32,038 nt of DNA from Chara braunii (taxonomy: Eukaryota > Streptophyta > Charophyceae > Charales > Characeae). The first letter of the stretch is position 1, and each line of letters begins with the position of its first letter. Positions 21,600 through 30,781 of the stretch are shown in pieces. The position numbers and the translations under genes were made by a program. The notes beneath the pieces are model-generated. The model ran no database searches, was not told where the DNA came from, and saw only the letters and a list, made by a program, of their open reading frames with translations. The DNA lies in NCBI GenBank assembly GCA_003427395.1, contig BFEA01000208.1, positions 525,713 through 557,750 of the forward strand. Reading direction: 5' to 3'.

Positions 21600-21872
21600 C
21601 CCTATGAATTCTGGTAATTGCGCCTCCCCGTTTGAGTGGTTTTGTAGATCATCAGGATTGTGGGGGGCGTATTGGAGCGGATAACTTTACATAAGAAAGT
21701 CTAATGGTGGAATTACATCTGGTTCAAGGACTCGCTTCAATTAACTTTTTATCACCCCATTCTGATTGCCTCTTCCCCTCATGGTGCTGAAATAGTTTTT
21801 TTAGATTATGATGAGGGTTTCTGAGTAGGGATATGACTTTAGAATGTGATGGGCAGTTAATCCCTTCAGTTG
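20856..21872. other. Spacer with (AAC)n and a long T run
   Basis: (AAC)n and related words at 20881-20920, with scattered AAC words to about 21110, make an artificial poly-Asn frame. A 32-base T run lies at 21568-21599. No gene supported. Confidence 0.6.
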
Positions 21873-22130
21873 AGGGCAATCAATGCTGCTCATTAGGCTA
21901 AAAGGTGCAGGCCTACGTGTCGGTTCATTACCACTCAGGCTTATAGTACGAGGGGGACGTGGCATGTTTATATGAACTATGGTTGTTTACAGGGACGCTG
22001 AACCGACTTTCCAGCAGGTGTTGCTCCCCACCAATAGTTGGAGCCTCCCCGAGCATGCTAGCGGTGTTTGCTCTTATCAACACCCCTAGCATTTACTCGG
22101 GTCGTTACAAAAAAAAAACAAAAAAAAAAA
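21873..22130 (+). mobile_element. SINE-like element, copy 2
   Basis: Starts AGGGCAATCAATGCTG exactly as copy 1 does at 30815, carries the shared tail box GGGACGCTGAACC then CTTTCCAGCAGGTG (21992-22020) and ends in an A-rich run (22109-22130). It is about 85 bp longer than copy 1 because of extra sequence before and after the box, including a hairpin TGCTAGCGGTGTT/AACACCCCTAGCA. No clear target duplication. Older than copy 1. Confidence 0.55.
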
Positions 22131-22343
22131 GAGAGAAATCATGGATGGACTCCTCAATGAACCTAAAGAATGGCATGCAGAATTGACGAAAAGCCCCTTG
22201 GCTATGTTAACGTTCTAGAACGTTCGACCAGCAAGGGACGACCTGCAGGCTTATACGAACCAACAAACCCAAACTTGGAGATTCGAAGCTAAAATCCAGA
22301 AAGGGCGCAGAGATGGGACTATGGCCAGATTTTCTACTACTAA
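22131..22343. other. Short spacer
   Basis: Nothing recognisable apart from lead-in to the tandem repeat. Confidence 0.4.
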
Positions 22344-22622
22344 CTGAAGGCAAAAGCGGGGCCCGAAAGAGGTGGCTAGCGGGCCCAACAAAAATGGGTG
22401 CTGCACCGTCGTTCCACTGGAAACGTAGTTCGAGTTTTCTTCTCTTTTCCATTTTTCATTTTTTATCTTTTAGTGTGGAACACTGAAGGCAAAAGCGGGC
22501 CCCGGAAGAGGTCGCCGGCAGACCCAACAAAAATGGGTGCCGCACCGTCATTCCACTGGAAACGTGGTCCGCGTTTTCTTTTCTTTTCCATTTTTAATTT
22601 TTTAATAATTTTTATCTTTTAG
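22344..22622. repeat. 138-bp tandem duplication
   Basis: CTGAAGGCAAAAGCGGG, then CCCAACAAAAATGGGTGC and CCACTGGAAACGT followed by a T-rich tail ending ATCTTTTAG occurs at 22344-22481 and again at 22482-22622, with roughly 85-90% identity by eye. No coding function is evident. Confidence 0.88.
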
Positions 22623-22697
22623 CGCGGAGCTTTGCTAAAATAGAACGTAGTGTTTTTTTTTTTTCCCTCAAGACTGTGGGATCGAGGGTAAGCCCAG

Positions 22698-23072
22698 TTT
22701 TTTTTTTTTTTTTTTTTTTTTGGAAAACATTCGTCATTTCATTGCAAAAAAACCTCGGAGACGAGGTCGGGGACCTCACAATTCGACCCGGAGTTATCCT
22801 TCTCACAGCCTCATCCAGTTTAGCTTACGAGCGTTAGCTCGTCTTACGTTCTTCTTACGCATCTGCAACCAGCTAGTGCTGAAAAATGGGTCCAGCGTCC
22901 CAGTTCAAAAGCTCTCCAAAAAAGACTTTAAAGCACAGGTAAACAAAGGCTCTGGGAATCTAGGCTGACAAAACTCATGTATTATACGTCTAACAATTCC
23001 TGAGCAACCATTCTTCTGAGTAAAGTCCAAGACTCATATGTAACCAGCAGAACCAATACAAAATAAGATCCT

Positions 23073-23109
<37 letters not shown>

Positions 23110-23189
23110 TTCTTTCGGGGATTGTGGGATCTACCGACACCTAAGATACTCACGGGCTTCAAACGGCCCTAGATACAGCCGGTGCTTAT
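22698..23189 (-). mobile_element. LINE 3'UTR and poly(A) tail
   Basis: On the minus strand the LINE stop codon (23190-23192) is followed by ~470 bp of untranslated DNA ending GCAATGAAATGACGAATG-TTTTCC and a 24-base A tail (22721 down to 22698), the usual end of a plant LINE. A 30-base-plus T run (minus strand; 23068-23107) lies inside it. Around 22900 the minus strand reads GGGACGCTGGACCC then ATTTTTCAGCA, a box also present in the two SINE-like elements of this window. Confidence 0.72.
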
Positions 23190-23473
23190 CTACCTCCCTA
23201 TCTCTCCCCTGAGTAGCCATGGAGCAATCTTCAATTTATCCTCCTGTATGATCATGGCCATCTTGTTTCTTAACACCGAGGTTCTGCGAAACCAACTGCT
23301 GCCCTTGCCCTTGGACAAACGACATCTCTCCCAATCAGCTCGAATAACTAGGTGGATTTTCTGCCGTATTTGTTGTTTCTGCTTATGAAACATCATATCC
23401 TCGTTGCAAAACAACTTCGCATTCCTCGCTGCCCAGATAACAACCATTATCACACCCCTGCAAACTAAGGCTA
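23190..23473 (-). pseudogene. LINE ORF2 C-terminus, part 2
   Basis: On the minus strand the frame entering from 23473 reads LVCRGVIMVVIWAARNAKLF and on to a basic tail ending at TGA/stop 23190-23192. IWAARN resembles the WxxRN motif that follows the zinc-binding region at the end of plant LINE ORF2 proteins. It is the direct continuation of the frame at 30368-30609: when the chromovirus 23474-30367 and one copy of its 4-bp target duplication are removed, ...WGYVA runs into LVCRGV without a shift. Confidence 0.82.
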
Positions 23474-23806
23474 TGTTACGATCCTGGCCAATTTCGAAGT
23501 CCACAATCATCAAAAAGTACAATGTTGTCCAATTGCGAAAAGAAATGAATGAACTCGAGCCCAATGTCGTCCAATTGCAAAAGAAATGAAAGAACTTGAG
23601 AGAAGAGAGAGGGAAAGAAGAAGAAGAAGAATGAAGAAAGAAGAAAGAGATGATGTACTCCAGCAAAGACCAAAGACAAAGCTCTTCTTCTTCGCTCAAC
23701 AACCTCCTCCTCTTTATCTCTTCCTCTCTTATTCAAACAATAAATAAACAATACTAATGTTGAACAGCCGAACCAGAATCAATGTCCGAATCCCACTTCT
23801 ACTGCA
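23474..23806 (-). repeat. Chromovirus 3' LTR remnant (last 333 bp)
   Basis: Matches 28953-29285 along its whole length without gaps, with about 10 substitutions. On the minus strand it begins TGCAGTAGAAG and ends GGATCGTAACA. It is fused directly to RNase H coding sequence at 23807 with no polypurine tract between, so everything from the RNase H end through U3 is deleted. Confidence 0.9.
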
Positions 23807-25868
23807 CCTTCCTTATGTTTGAGTTCAAAATCATACACATCAATCTCATGCAGCCATCGGGTCAATGTGGTTGATGGGTTAACCTGTGTTTGAATCCATT
23901 TCAAAGTCTCATGGTCTGAGAACACTTTGAAATGGCGACCCAAGAGGTAGTATTTCGAGTGGTCTAGTGCCTCTCTCAAGGCATAGAACTCTCTCATGTA
24001 GGTGGAAGCGACTACCTTGTGACTGGGCATGCGTTTGCTGTAGAATTCAAGCGGACGTAAGCCATCACCGTCATCTTGCTGCAACACCGCACCAATCCCC
24101 TACAAACTTACATCCGTAGTCACTACGAATGTAAGCTTGGGATCTGCAATGTGGAGTACCGGATGACTCACCAAGGCCTCTTTAAGTGCTTCAAAGGCTG
24201 TCGTGCATTCTTCTTTCCATGTGTAGGACACATTCTTGCTTGTTAGCTTAGACAGCGGTTAGGCGATGATAGAGAACTTTGACACAAACTTACAATAATA
24301 TGACGCAAGACCAAGAAAAGAACGCAGCTCGCGGACATTCGCAGGTTGGGGCCATTTTTGGATGACCTCAACTTTGGTTGCCTCGGGCTCTAGGCCTGCA
24401 GCAGACAACCGATGTCCAAGGTAGATGACGTTGTCCCTCCCAAACTCAGATTTCTCTAAGTTGAGATGGAGCTGCGCGTCCTTGAGGATCTACATCACTT
24501 CCTCAAGGTGTCTCATGTGCTCCTCCATCGATTTGCTGAAGATTAGTATGTCATCCAAATAAACAACAACAAACCGGTTAATCTGATGGTGGAACACTTT
24601 GTCCATGAGACTTTGAAAGGTGTCTTGCGCATTCGTGAGATCGAAGGGCGTGACGGTAAACTCGTACATCCCATCGTGAGTTTTGAATGCGGTTTTGTGC
24701 TGGTCCGCAGGATCGAGTTCGATCTGGTGGTAGCCAGACTTGAGATCGATCTTGCTGAAGACTTTGCACCCACGTGCAACATCAAGCAAATCATCGATAC
24801 GTGGCAAAGGATATGTATTCTTTCTCGTGATCCGATTCAACCCACGGTAGTCAATACACATCCGCAACTTACCTCCTTTCTTAGGGACAAACAACACCGG
24901 TGCACCAAACTCCGACTCACTCGGCTTGATCCATCCCTTCCCAATCATTTCATCAATCTGCCTTCGCAACTCCTCCAATTCGCCTGAGCCCATTCGATAG
25001 ACACAACCCTTTGGAGGAGTGCTACCTTCAATCAACTCGATCCTGTGTCGGACCGGACGCATGGGGACTCCATGCGGTTTGGCCAAGACGTCAGGAAATC
25101 GGTTGAGAAGGTTACGAATTTCCGGTGGGATTTCTGGAGGGGGATCATCACTCTCAGGAGCAAGCATGTCAGTTTGCATAGGTGCAGCCAAAACAACAGG
25201 ATTAGAAGTAGAGTCATTTGGACTAGAGGAAGAAGTAGTTGCATCCGAGGTGGAAACAACATGCAAAGTAGAATCAGTATATACAGCGAAAATAGAAGGC
25301 ATATGAGCAGGCCTAACAAAGGCTATATACATTTGCTCATCAGTTTTGCGCCTGCGCCACTTTTTGCAGAATTGCATTGCATTGAGAAAGGTTACTTGGG
25401 ACTCGCGCGGCTCATCCAACAAGACGGGACGCTCGATCCCCATGGCATCTTTGACCATAAATTGTGAGTCCTTCCACGTGGTTCTTTCACATTGGGCCTG
25501 CAACCAGCCCAAGCCAATAACCGCGTCGAAGGGGCACTGATCAAGGACATAGAAGTTCAATTCATGCGTGATTGTGTGATCAGCGTCAAAGGTAGTGCGC
25601 ACACCTTTGACTGCATGCGTGGAAGTGACAACCTCTTGGTTGCCTACTTGGGTCCGACAAGGATTCTGCAAAGTCACTTGCTTCATCCCCAAGCGTGCCT
25701 TACGAATGTCGTGCGGTGATAAGTATTTGGCGGTTGCACCTCAATCAGTTAACGCACGAATGTAACGACCATTAATGTAGAGTTTGAATAAGATCAACTT
25801 CGTCCTCCCTTGTGCGCGTTCTTGCTTCATGTGAGCCCAGCGCGTCAACAGAGCATGAAAGTCAATCC
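23807..25868 (-). pseudogene. Chromovirus pol: protease, RT, RNase H (truncated)
   Basis: One frame throughout, the same frame as gag. The protease region (LILFKLYINGRYIRALTD) reaches the active-site motif, where Asp is kept but the following Ser codon is TGA (25741-25743) before GATAKYLS. RT follows with LRMCIDYRGLNRIT, YPLPRIDDLLD, FSKIDLKSGYHQI, FDLTNAQDTFQ and catalytic YLDD (24550-24561). After a TAG at 24490-24492 come the RT thumb (LGHRLSAAGLEP), a TAA and a TAG, and RNase H (IGAVLQQDDG, EFYALREALDHSKYYLLGRH, FSDHETLKW). It is cut at YDFELKHKEG. It would process Gag-Pol and copy RNA to DNA; this copy is inactive. Confidence 0.92.
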
Positions 25869-27766
25869 CTTCTCTCCTTGTATGGGATGTGTAACTTTTC
25901 AGCCTTGGAATCAGCGTTAGATGGGGTTTCAGGAGAGGTTTGCTGAGTGGGATCAGAATCCAAAGAAGAATTTGTACTTACATGTTCAACCTCTCCATCC
26001 GTAGAGTGTGCTGATGATGCCTCTACCCCCGTTGCTGGTTTCCCTGATGCAATCTGAAACAGTGTTGGACTGAATGTCCCAGTTTGGTGCAATGCAGGCA
26101 ATCTCCTCTCTTCACCCCGTTCTTCCACTCACTTTCACTAATCCGGAGATCTACCCATGGTTTTGTGGCAGGATCTTCTGGTTTTGGTGGAATCTTTGCT
26201 CCCTTGGGAAGAAGGATAGTGTTAGTGTTGTTCTTCATTGTGGTCCTCGGTCCCTTACTTTTGAAGGCAGTCTTTTTAAAGACATTCATAGATTCATCGT
26301 CATTTTTACACTCAGACTCATGGGCTGACAAAGAGCAAGATGCCCTGCAGTCTTGCTCCTGATCGTCATCAAGAGAAGATTCTTCTACGAGGGTCTCCTC
26401 GTCAGCCTCAAGCAGATCATGCGATGCAAAACGGTTGCTGCCTGAAAACCGTTTGTGGTCAGTGGCCTTTTTGCCACTTGATCCACCCGGGAGGTCTTAT
26501 GCCTCCAGCTTGACTAAGTCCCGCATGAGGGTAAGCTAATCTGTATATCCGCTGAGCCCGAGCCCTAGGCGATCTTTCAGAGTAGAGGGGACCGTACCTT
26601 TTATCACATCCAAGCAAGACTGCGCAGTTATCTCCAGATCCGGAGTAGCAAAGAGTTTACTGACGTACTGCTGCAGACTGTGCATGGTGCCGGTCCACTT
26701 GCCGTGCTTGAGCTTGTCAAGCTTGAGTCTTGCTTTAGCTGCAGCATGTGGATCAACATATTGCTTGATCAAGAGATCCTCAAGTGCGGTAGTAGGCGTA
26801 GCCTTCAGCCATTTGTTCATATCTATTCTCTTATAGCCTGATTGGACAGCTTGGGTTTCTAGGAAACCCAGCACGACGGGCTCCACATTGGTCCCCTGGA
26901 TAGACGACTGAGTGGACGGGGGTATCCCCAATACATCAAAGTAGGACCGCATAGAGTTGATCCAAGACTCAACATCGTCCTTTCTGTCATACTTGGACGA
27001 AATCTGTGCCGCCTTCCTGTCGATGTAAGCAAAGCTGCCGCCTGGCCCAGCCATTGCTGGGTCCGGGCCCGGGGCTGCAACAGTTCCAGAAATCCCTGTA
27101 CCACCACTTGCCGATGCAGCAGCAGCAGCAGCAACGGGGTCTGGACTTGCTGCAGATCCGCTTTGGTTGTTAACCACACTCAAAGAAGAAGAAGAAGTAG
27201 AAGGAGAAGAAGTAGACGTAGTCAAAGGGGCAAAATTGGACTGACACGCAGCATTGGAGGCAGGATAGGTGAGTGAAGAGACGATTTGAGCCTGTTGCGA
27301 ACTAGTAAACTGTTGCATCTGATCGCGGTGCTGCTGCGCCATCTTGACCATGTCTTCGCGCAACTCCTTGAGCTGCTTAAACACCTGTGCGAGCTGGCCA
27401 GTATGGTCATCAGCAACCCGGACCCCTGCTAAGGCTCTGAGGAGGGAAACTGTTTTCTCTTCTACCTCCTCATCAATCAGAGCGGACACGGTGCTAAGGA
27501 CGGCCTCGTGAGCCTGCACCTTATCCCTTCTCTCTCTCTCTTTCTCTTCCTCCTCCCTCTTCAAGGCTTTCTCGTAAAAGAACTGATACTACGGTTTTTC
27601 TGCCTCAGGGGCAGCGTCCATCTGCAGTTTCCAATCTGCTGCAGATGCCATGATGGAGGATGAGGGTGTCAGTAAGACTCTCAAGAGGGGTCCGTACTTC
27701 CTCTCAGCTTTGTGACGAACGCTCCTCTTCCCTCTCCTCACTCCCTCAAGAGCAACACTCAATAAC

Positions 27767-27805
<39 letters not shown>

Positions 27806-27828
27806 TGCGACCGTGTAGACACAGGCAT
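25862..27828 (-). pseudogene. Chromovirus gag
   Basis: The best start is ATG 27826-27828 (MPVSTRSQT), giving an Arg/Glu repeat from a (CT)n tract, then MASAADWKLQMD. A TAG at 27589-27591 is followed in frame by a charged coiled-coil-like stretch (KREEEEKERERRDKV, VFKQLKELREDMVKM), a Ser/Ala-rich linker and the capsid-type domain (SSKYDRKDDVESWINSMRSY, LLIKQYVDPHAAAKARLKL, TLKDRLGLGLSGYTD). Stops at 26536-26538 and 26497-26499 follow, then a zinc knuckle CLHCTKLGHSVQHC with the C-x2-C-x4-H-x4-C spacing. Two compensating frameshifts seem to flank 25865-26030. Gag forms the particle and the knuckle binds RNA. Dead copy. Confidence 0.85.
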
Positions 27829-28940
27829 TAAAGAACCCAATGAAAGAAACAGCTTGAAATCATTCAGAAGAGAAGGTAGAACTCCTAGCCGGAGCAACAA
27901 TTCATTTGGACTGGAGAGCAGTCAAAACAGCAAAAAAAGAAAAGATCAGAGAGATCTGATCCAGCCACACAGTCTGGACTGACTACGTATGGGGTCCTCC
28001 CAAGCCTAACCAGCCTCAGCTTCGTGAAAACACAGCAAATCAGATTCAAGATGTACAGCGAAATTCAAGAGAGAATTGAGTGGTGTATAAGGTGCGAGTC
28101 AGGCGGCGGATTGCGTGGTAAAGTCTGATAAAACATCCCAGCGAAGATCCCCTCCGCAGCGAGTGTCCTGATCCGAAATCATAAAGTCCGTATCCCAATC
28201 AGATAGAGCAAGGTAACTGACGTCAACAAATTTGGCCTGGGGGGCCCTTCTTGTTTGGGTCCGGTCCCACTGAGTCCCAAATGATCCCAGTGGAGTCAGA
28301 ACCGGGTCCCAACCAACAAGAGTTCTACAGAGACCTACTCTGTCCCTACTGAATTGAAAAACGAAATTTTGCCCCAGAAAGAACCTGTAGACTACCGCCG
28401 TTCAGAATGAAATAAACAAAGCACTGTAGAGAGATATCGCATGGCAAACAAGATACTCCATTCATTCACTCATCAGGTGAGTAGGCAGTTCACACACCTC
28501 ACACACAATCAAGACTATGGAGGATGGAAGAAGAACCTAGATAACCCCAACAGGCAGTCAACTCCATGCACACACACATGGGCACCCTGGTGGCACGACA
28601 CTTACCTGAGTGGCCGGGCTCTTGAGATGAAAGAACTCACCCCCCTCTCACATAGTCCTCCTGACCCAATTAGCATCCTCTACACTAGTATCCTATCATC
28701 TAGGAGGGTCAACATATACCCCTAAGTACAAAGCCGGATCCCCTGTCGATGTTGAAGATCAAAGCAGCAACTTGCAATCCGTAGGTGCAGATATGGCTGC
28801 CACCCTCAAGCTCGCCTACTTGAGGGGAGCCCTAAAGTCACTCCTTGTCTTCCCTGAAGTCCAGATTCAAGTTGTAGGTGCCCTTCACTGTCGCCTCTCT
28901 CACGGCAGCAAAGTCAACTCTCGCCAACAAGTAGAATCCA
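27829..28940 (-). other. Chromovirus 5' leader
   Basis: About 1.1 kb between the PBS and the gag start. No protein-like frame; this is where packaging signals would lie, but none can be identified by eye. Confidence 0.6.
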
Positions 28941-28951
28941 CTCTGATACCA
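28941..28951 (-). promoter_or_regulatory. Primer binding site (initiator Met tRNA)
   Basis: One base inside the LTR end the minus strand reads TGGTATCAGAG, complementary to the 3' end of plant initiator methionine tRNA, the usual primer of plant LTR retrotransposons. This fixes 28953 as the LTR end. Confidence 0.92.
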
Positions 28952-28952
28952 A

Positions 28953-30367
28953 TGTTACGATCCTGGCCAATTTCGAATTCCACAATCATCAGAAAGTACA
29001 ACGTTGTCCAATTGCGAAAAGAAATGAATGAACTTGAGCCCAATGCCGTCCAATTGCAAAAGAAATGGAAGAACTTGAGAGGAGAGAGAGGGAAAGAAGA
29101 AGAAGAAGAATGAAGAAAGAAGAAAGAGATGATGTACTCCAGCATAGACCAAAGACAAAGCTCTTCTTCTTCGCTCAACAACCTCCTCCTCTTTATCTCC
29201 TCCTCTCTTATTCAAACAATAAATAAACAATACTAATGTTGAACAGCTGAACCAGAATCAATGTCCGAATCCCACTTCTACTGCAGGCACAAGATGAGGT
29301 CCACCATAGCCATGACAACCCTTTTTCTTCCTCTACAGACAGGCCGAGGCTATGGCGGACTACGGAGGCTTCAGCCTCCTGTCCAAAGGACCACTCAAAG
29401 CAGCTATGCCGCTGCCCCTCTTCAAGGTCATCACCCAGCAGCTATGCCGCTGCCCACTCAACCGCCATGCCTGACTCTGTCCGAGCTTCCTTGATGCGGC
29501 ACTACCCCCACTGGGGCCTTCCTGATGCAGCGCCTAGCAAGGAGATGAAGATGGTGTCTACCATAGCCAGTAAGTACCTCGCCACTCTCCTCCTTGGTCC
29601 CCTTCTCCCTCCTCCTCCTACCGGTAGAGCTCCACCATAGCCAAGGTGGAAGCTCCCGGCTTCTTCCTCCCAGCAGCGCTGTAGTGCCCAGCGCTTCACC
29701 ACCTAGCGCTCCAGCAGCGTGACGCCCAACTTGCACACTGAAGAATGAGGCCGGGCTCTTTGCCCTGCCTCTTGATATAGCGGCCTACTTGCCTCCTGGG
29801 CGGTGACTTCCAGGCCGCTCGGCCTCTCCAAGCAACCGGTACCTCCTCCGTTTCGGAGGGAAACATCATTGCAGACCCTGATATTACCCGTACAGGCTCT
29901 AGACTCAGACTGGTTGGACTGGTACCGGCCTAGACCTACCCTACCGCTACTGGACTCTAAAAATCCCAACCTTGTCTTTTTCTGCTCGGCCTCCAGTACC
30001 CCCTCACGCCAACTGCACTGGGGTGCAGTATCGGCCTACCGGCCTACTTGAGTGTTTTTCCGCTACCCCAAGGGCCCCAGGGCCGCTAGCTTCGCCACTT
30101 GAGTGTTTTCCCTGCTACAACCCTCAATGCCACGGCCACAGGTAAGTACCGGCCCTACGGGCCTACCAAACAAGCAAGTACCCTTGCGGGTCCCACACAC
30201 ACTCATACCAACAAGCACTCAGGCAGGCATGCAGGTCACAAGCACGCACACACAGACAGACTTAGAAAACACAGCAGAATGCGGAAATCTCATCAAGGCA
30301 TCCATTCCATCGGCAGAACTTCAGAAATCAGCAGTGTTTTCAGTCTGTGTTATGACGGGTCATTACA
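28953..30367 (-). repeat. Chromovirus 5' LTR, 1415 bp
   Basis: On the minus strand it runs from TGTAATGACCCG (30367) to GGATCGTAACA (28953). The ends form an imperfect inverted repeat (TGTAATG against TGTTACG). Its first 1073 bp equal 13164-12092 and its last 333 bp equal 23806-23474; only GGCACAAGA (29286-29294) is in neither. The polypurine tract beside the first copy, the PBS beside this one and the GCTA duplication outside both support a single long LTR. A TATA-like TATATCAAG on the minus strand lies at 29771-29779. Confidence 0.8.
29771..29779 (-). promoter_or_regulatory. Possible LTR TATA box
   Basis: TATATCAAG on the minus strand, in a GC-rich part of the LTR. It is the only obvious TATA-like word in the LTR; the start site it would imply is near 29745. 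Also present in the LTR copy at 12092-13164. Confidence 0.4.
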
Positions 30368-30682
30368 GCTACATAGCCCCATCCCACCGTAAAGCCTGTC
30401 GTAGACTCAGTTGAGCTGTGCAATATCCATCCATCAGACCATTCTACTACGTTAACCTCCAAGTTCTTCCATTTTGTCTTCCACCATTCCCATATCTGAG
30501 ACACCTGCGGACATTTCAACCAGAGGTGCTGAGTGGTTTGCCGTTCCTGGCCACAGCTTCTACATATCTCAGAGATGTCCATTCCTTTTGCTGTTAACCA
30601 AGTCGCCACTGGGACAACCTGTAGGGCTTGCTGTCAGATCAATCTGGCCTGTTTCTGTGACGGTAATTTCTTTTTTGTTTTC
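30368..30682 (-). pseudogene. LINE ORF2 C-terminus, part 1 (zf-RVT)
   Basis: The minus-strand frame reads QALQVVPVATWLTAKGM, then ICRSCGQERQTTQHLWLKCP and IWEWWKTKW, the cysteine/histidine zinc-binding region (zf-RVT) after the reverse transcriptase of plant LINEs. A TGA replaces an expected codon about 30 residues before the first cysteine. The RT and endonuclease domains are absent: upstream the sequence passes through an A-rich junction straight into U6 snRNA sequence. Downstream it is split by the chromovirus and resumes at 23473. Confidence 0.85.
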
Positions 30683-30781
30683 TTTTTGGACCATTTGTCG
30701 ATTTATGTGTGTCATCCTTGCGCAGGGGCCATGCTAATCTTCTCTGTATCGCTCCAATTTTTAACGGATGTCCCGAAGGAC
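30683..30781 (-). pseudogene. Full-length U6 snRNA copy fused to the LINE
   Basis: On the minus strand the sequence starts GTCCTTCGGGACATCCG (5' stem-loop), continues GATACAGAGAAGATTAGCAT (ACAGAGA box and AGC triad), GGCCCCTGCGCAAGGATGAC (internal stem-loop) and ends ATAAATCGACAAATGGTCC, matching plant-type U6 with a handful of changes. The U-rich 3' end and T-run terminator of a real gene are replaced by AAAAAGAAAAC leading into LINE coding sequence. No upstream USE/TATA promoter is seen. It is therefore a retrocopy joined to LINE cDNA, most simply by template switching, and not an active gene. Confidence 0.88.

Larger units (their letters stand above)
23474..30367 (-). mobile_element. Chromovirus (Ty3/gypsy), nested in the LINE
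   Basis: A 6894-bp insertion in the minus orientation. It has a 5' LTR at 28953-30367, a PBS at 28941-28951, gag, protease, RT and RNase H, then a deletion, then the last 333 bp of the 3' LTR (23474-23806). The outer bases are TG...CA, and GCTA stands on both sides (23470-23473; 30368-30371). It splits the LINE frame and removing it restores that frame, so the borders are firm. The two 333-bp LTR ends differ at about 10 positions, so the insertion is not recent. Missing integrase, chromodomain, polypurine tract and U3, and with several stops, it cannot move on its own. Confidence 0.9.

Noticed and set aside
21645-21665. Minus-strand CTGATGA as a second hammerhead
   Set aside because: No stem II followed by GAAA at the right spacing. 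The same is true of the CTGATGA words near 20798 and 27412.
23807-27828. Many in-frame TAG/TAA codons suggesting a Gln-reassigned genetic code as in some green algae
   Set aside because: TGA also occurs inside an invariant protease motif and in the chromodomain, one TAG replaces an expected Tyr, and the element is deleted and frameshifted, so ordinary decay explains it.
28953-30367. Two unrelated LTR families (333 bp and 1073 bp) lying side by side
   Set aside because: Polypurine tract beside one end, PBS beside the other and a single target duplication around the whole favour one 1415-bp LTR. The two-family reading remains the main alternative.
30683-30781. Functional U6 gene
   Set aside because: No T-run terminator after GGTCC, no upstream promoter elements seen, several substitutions, and direct fusion to LINE sequence.
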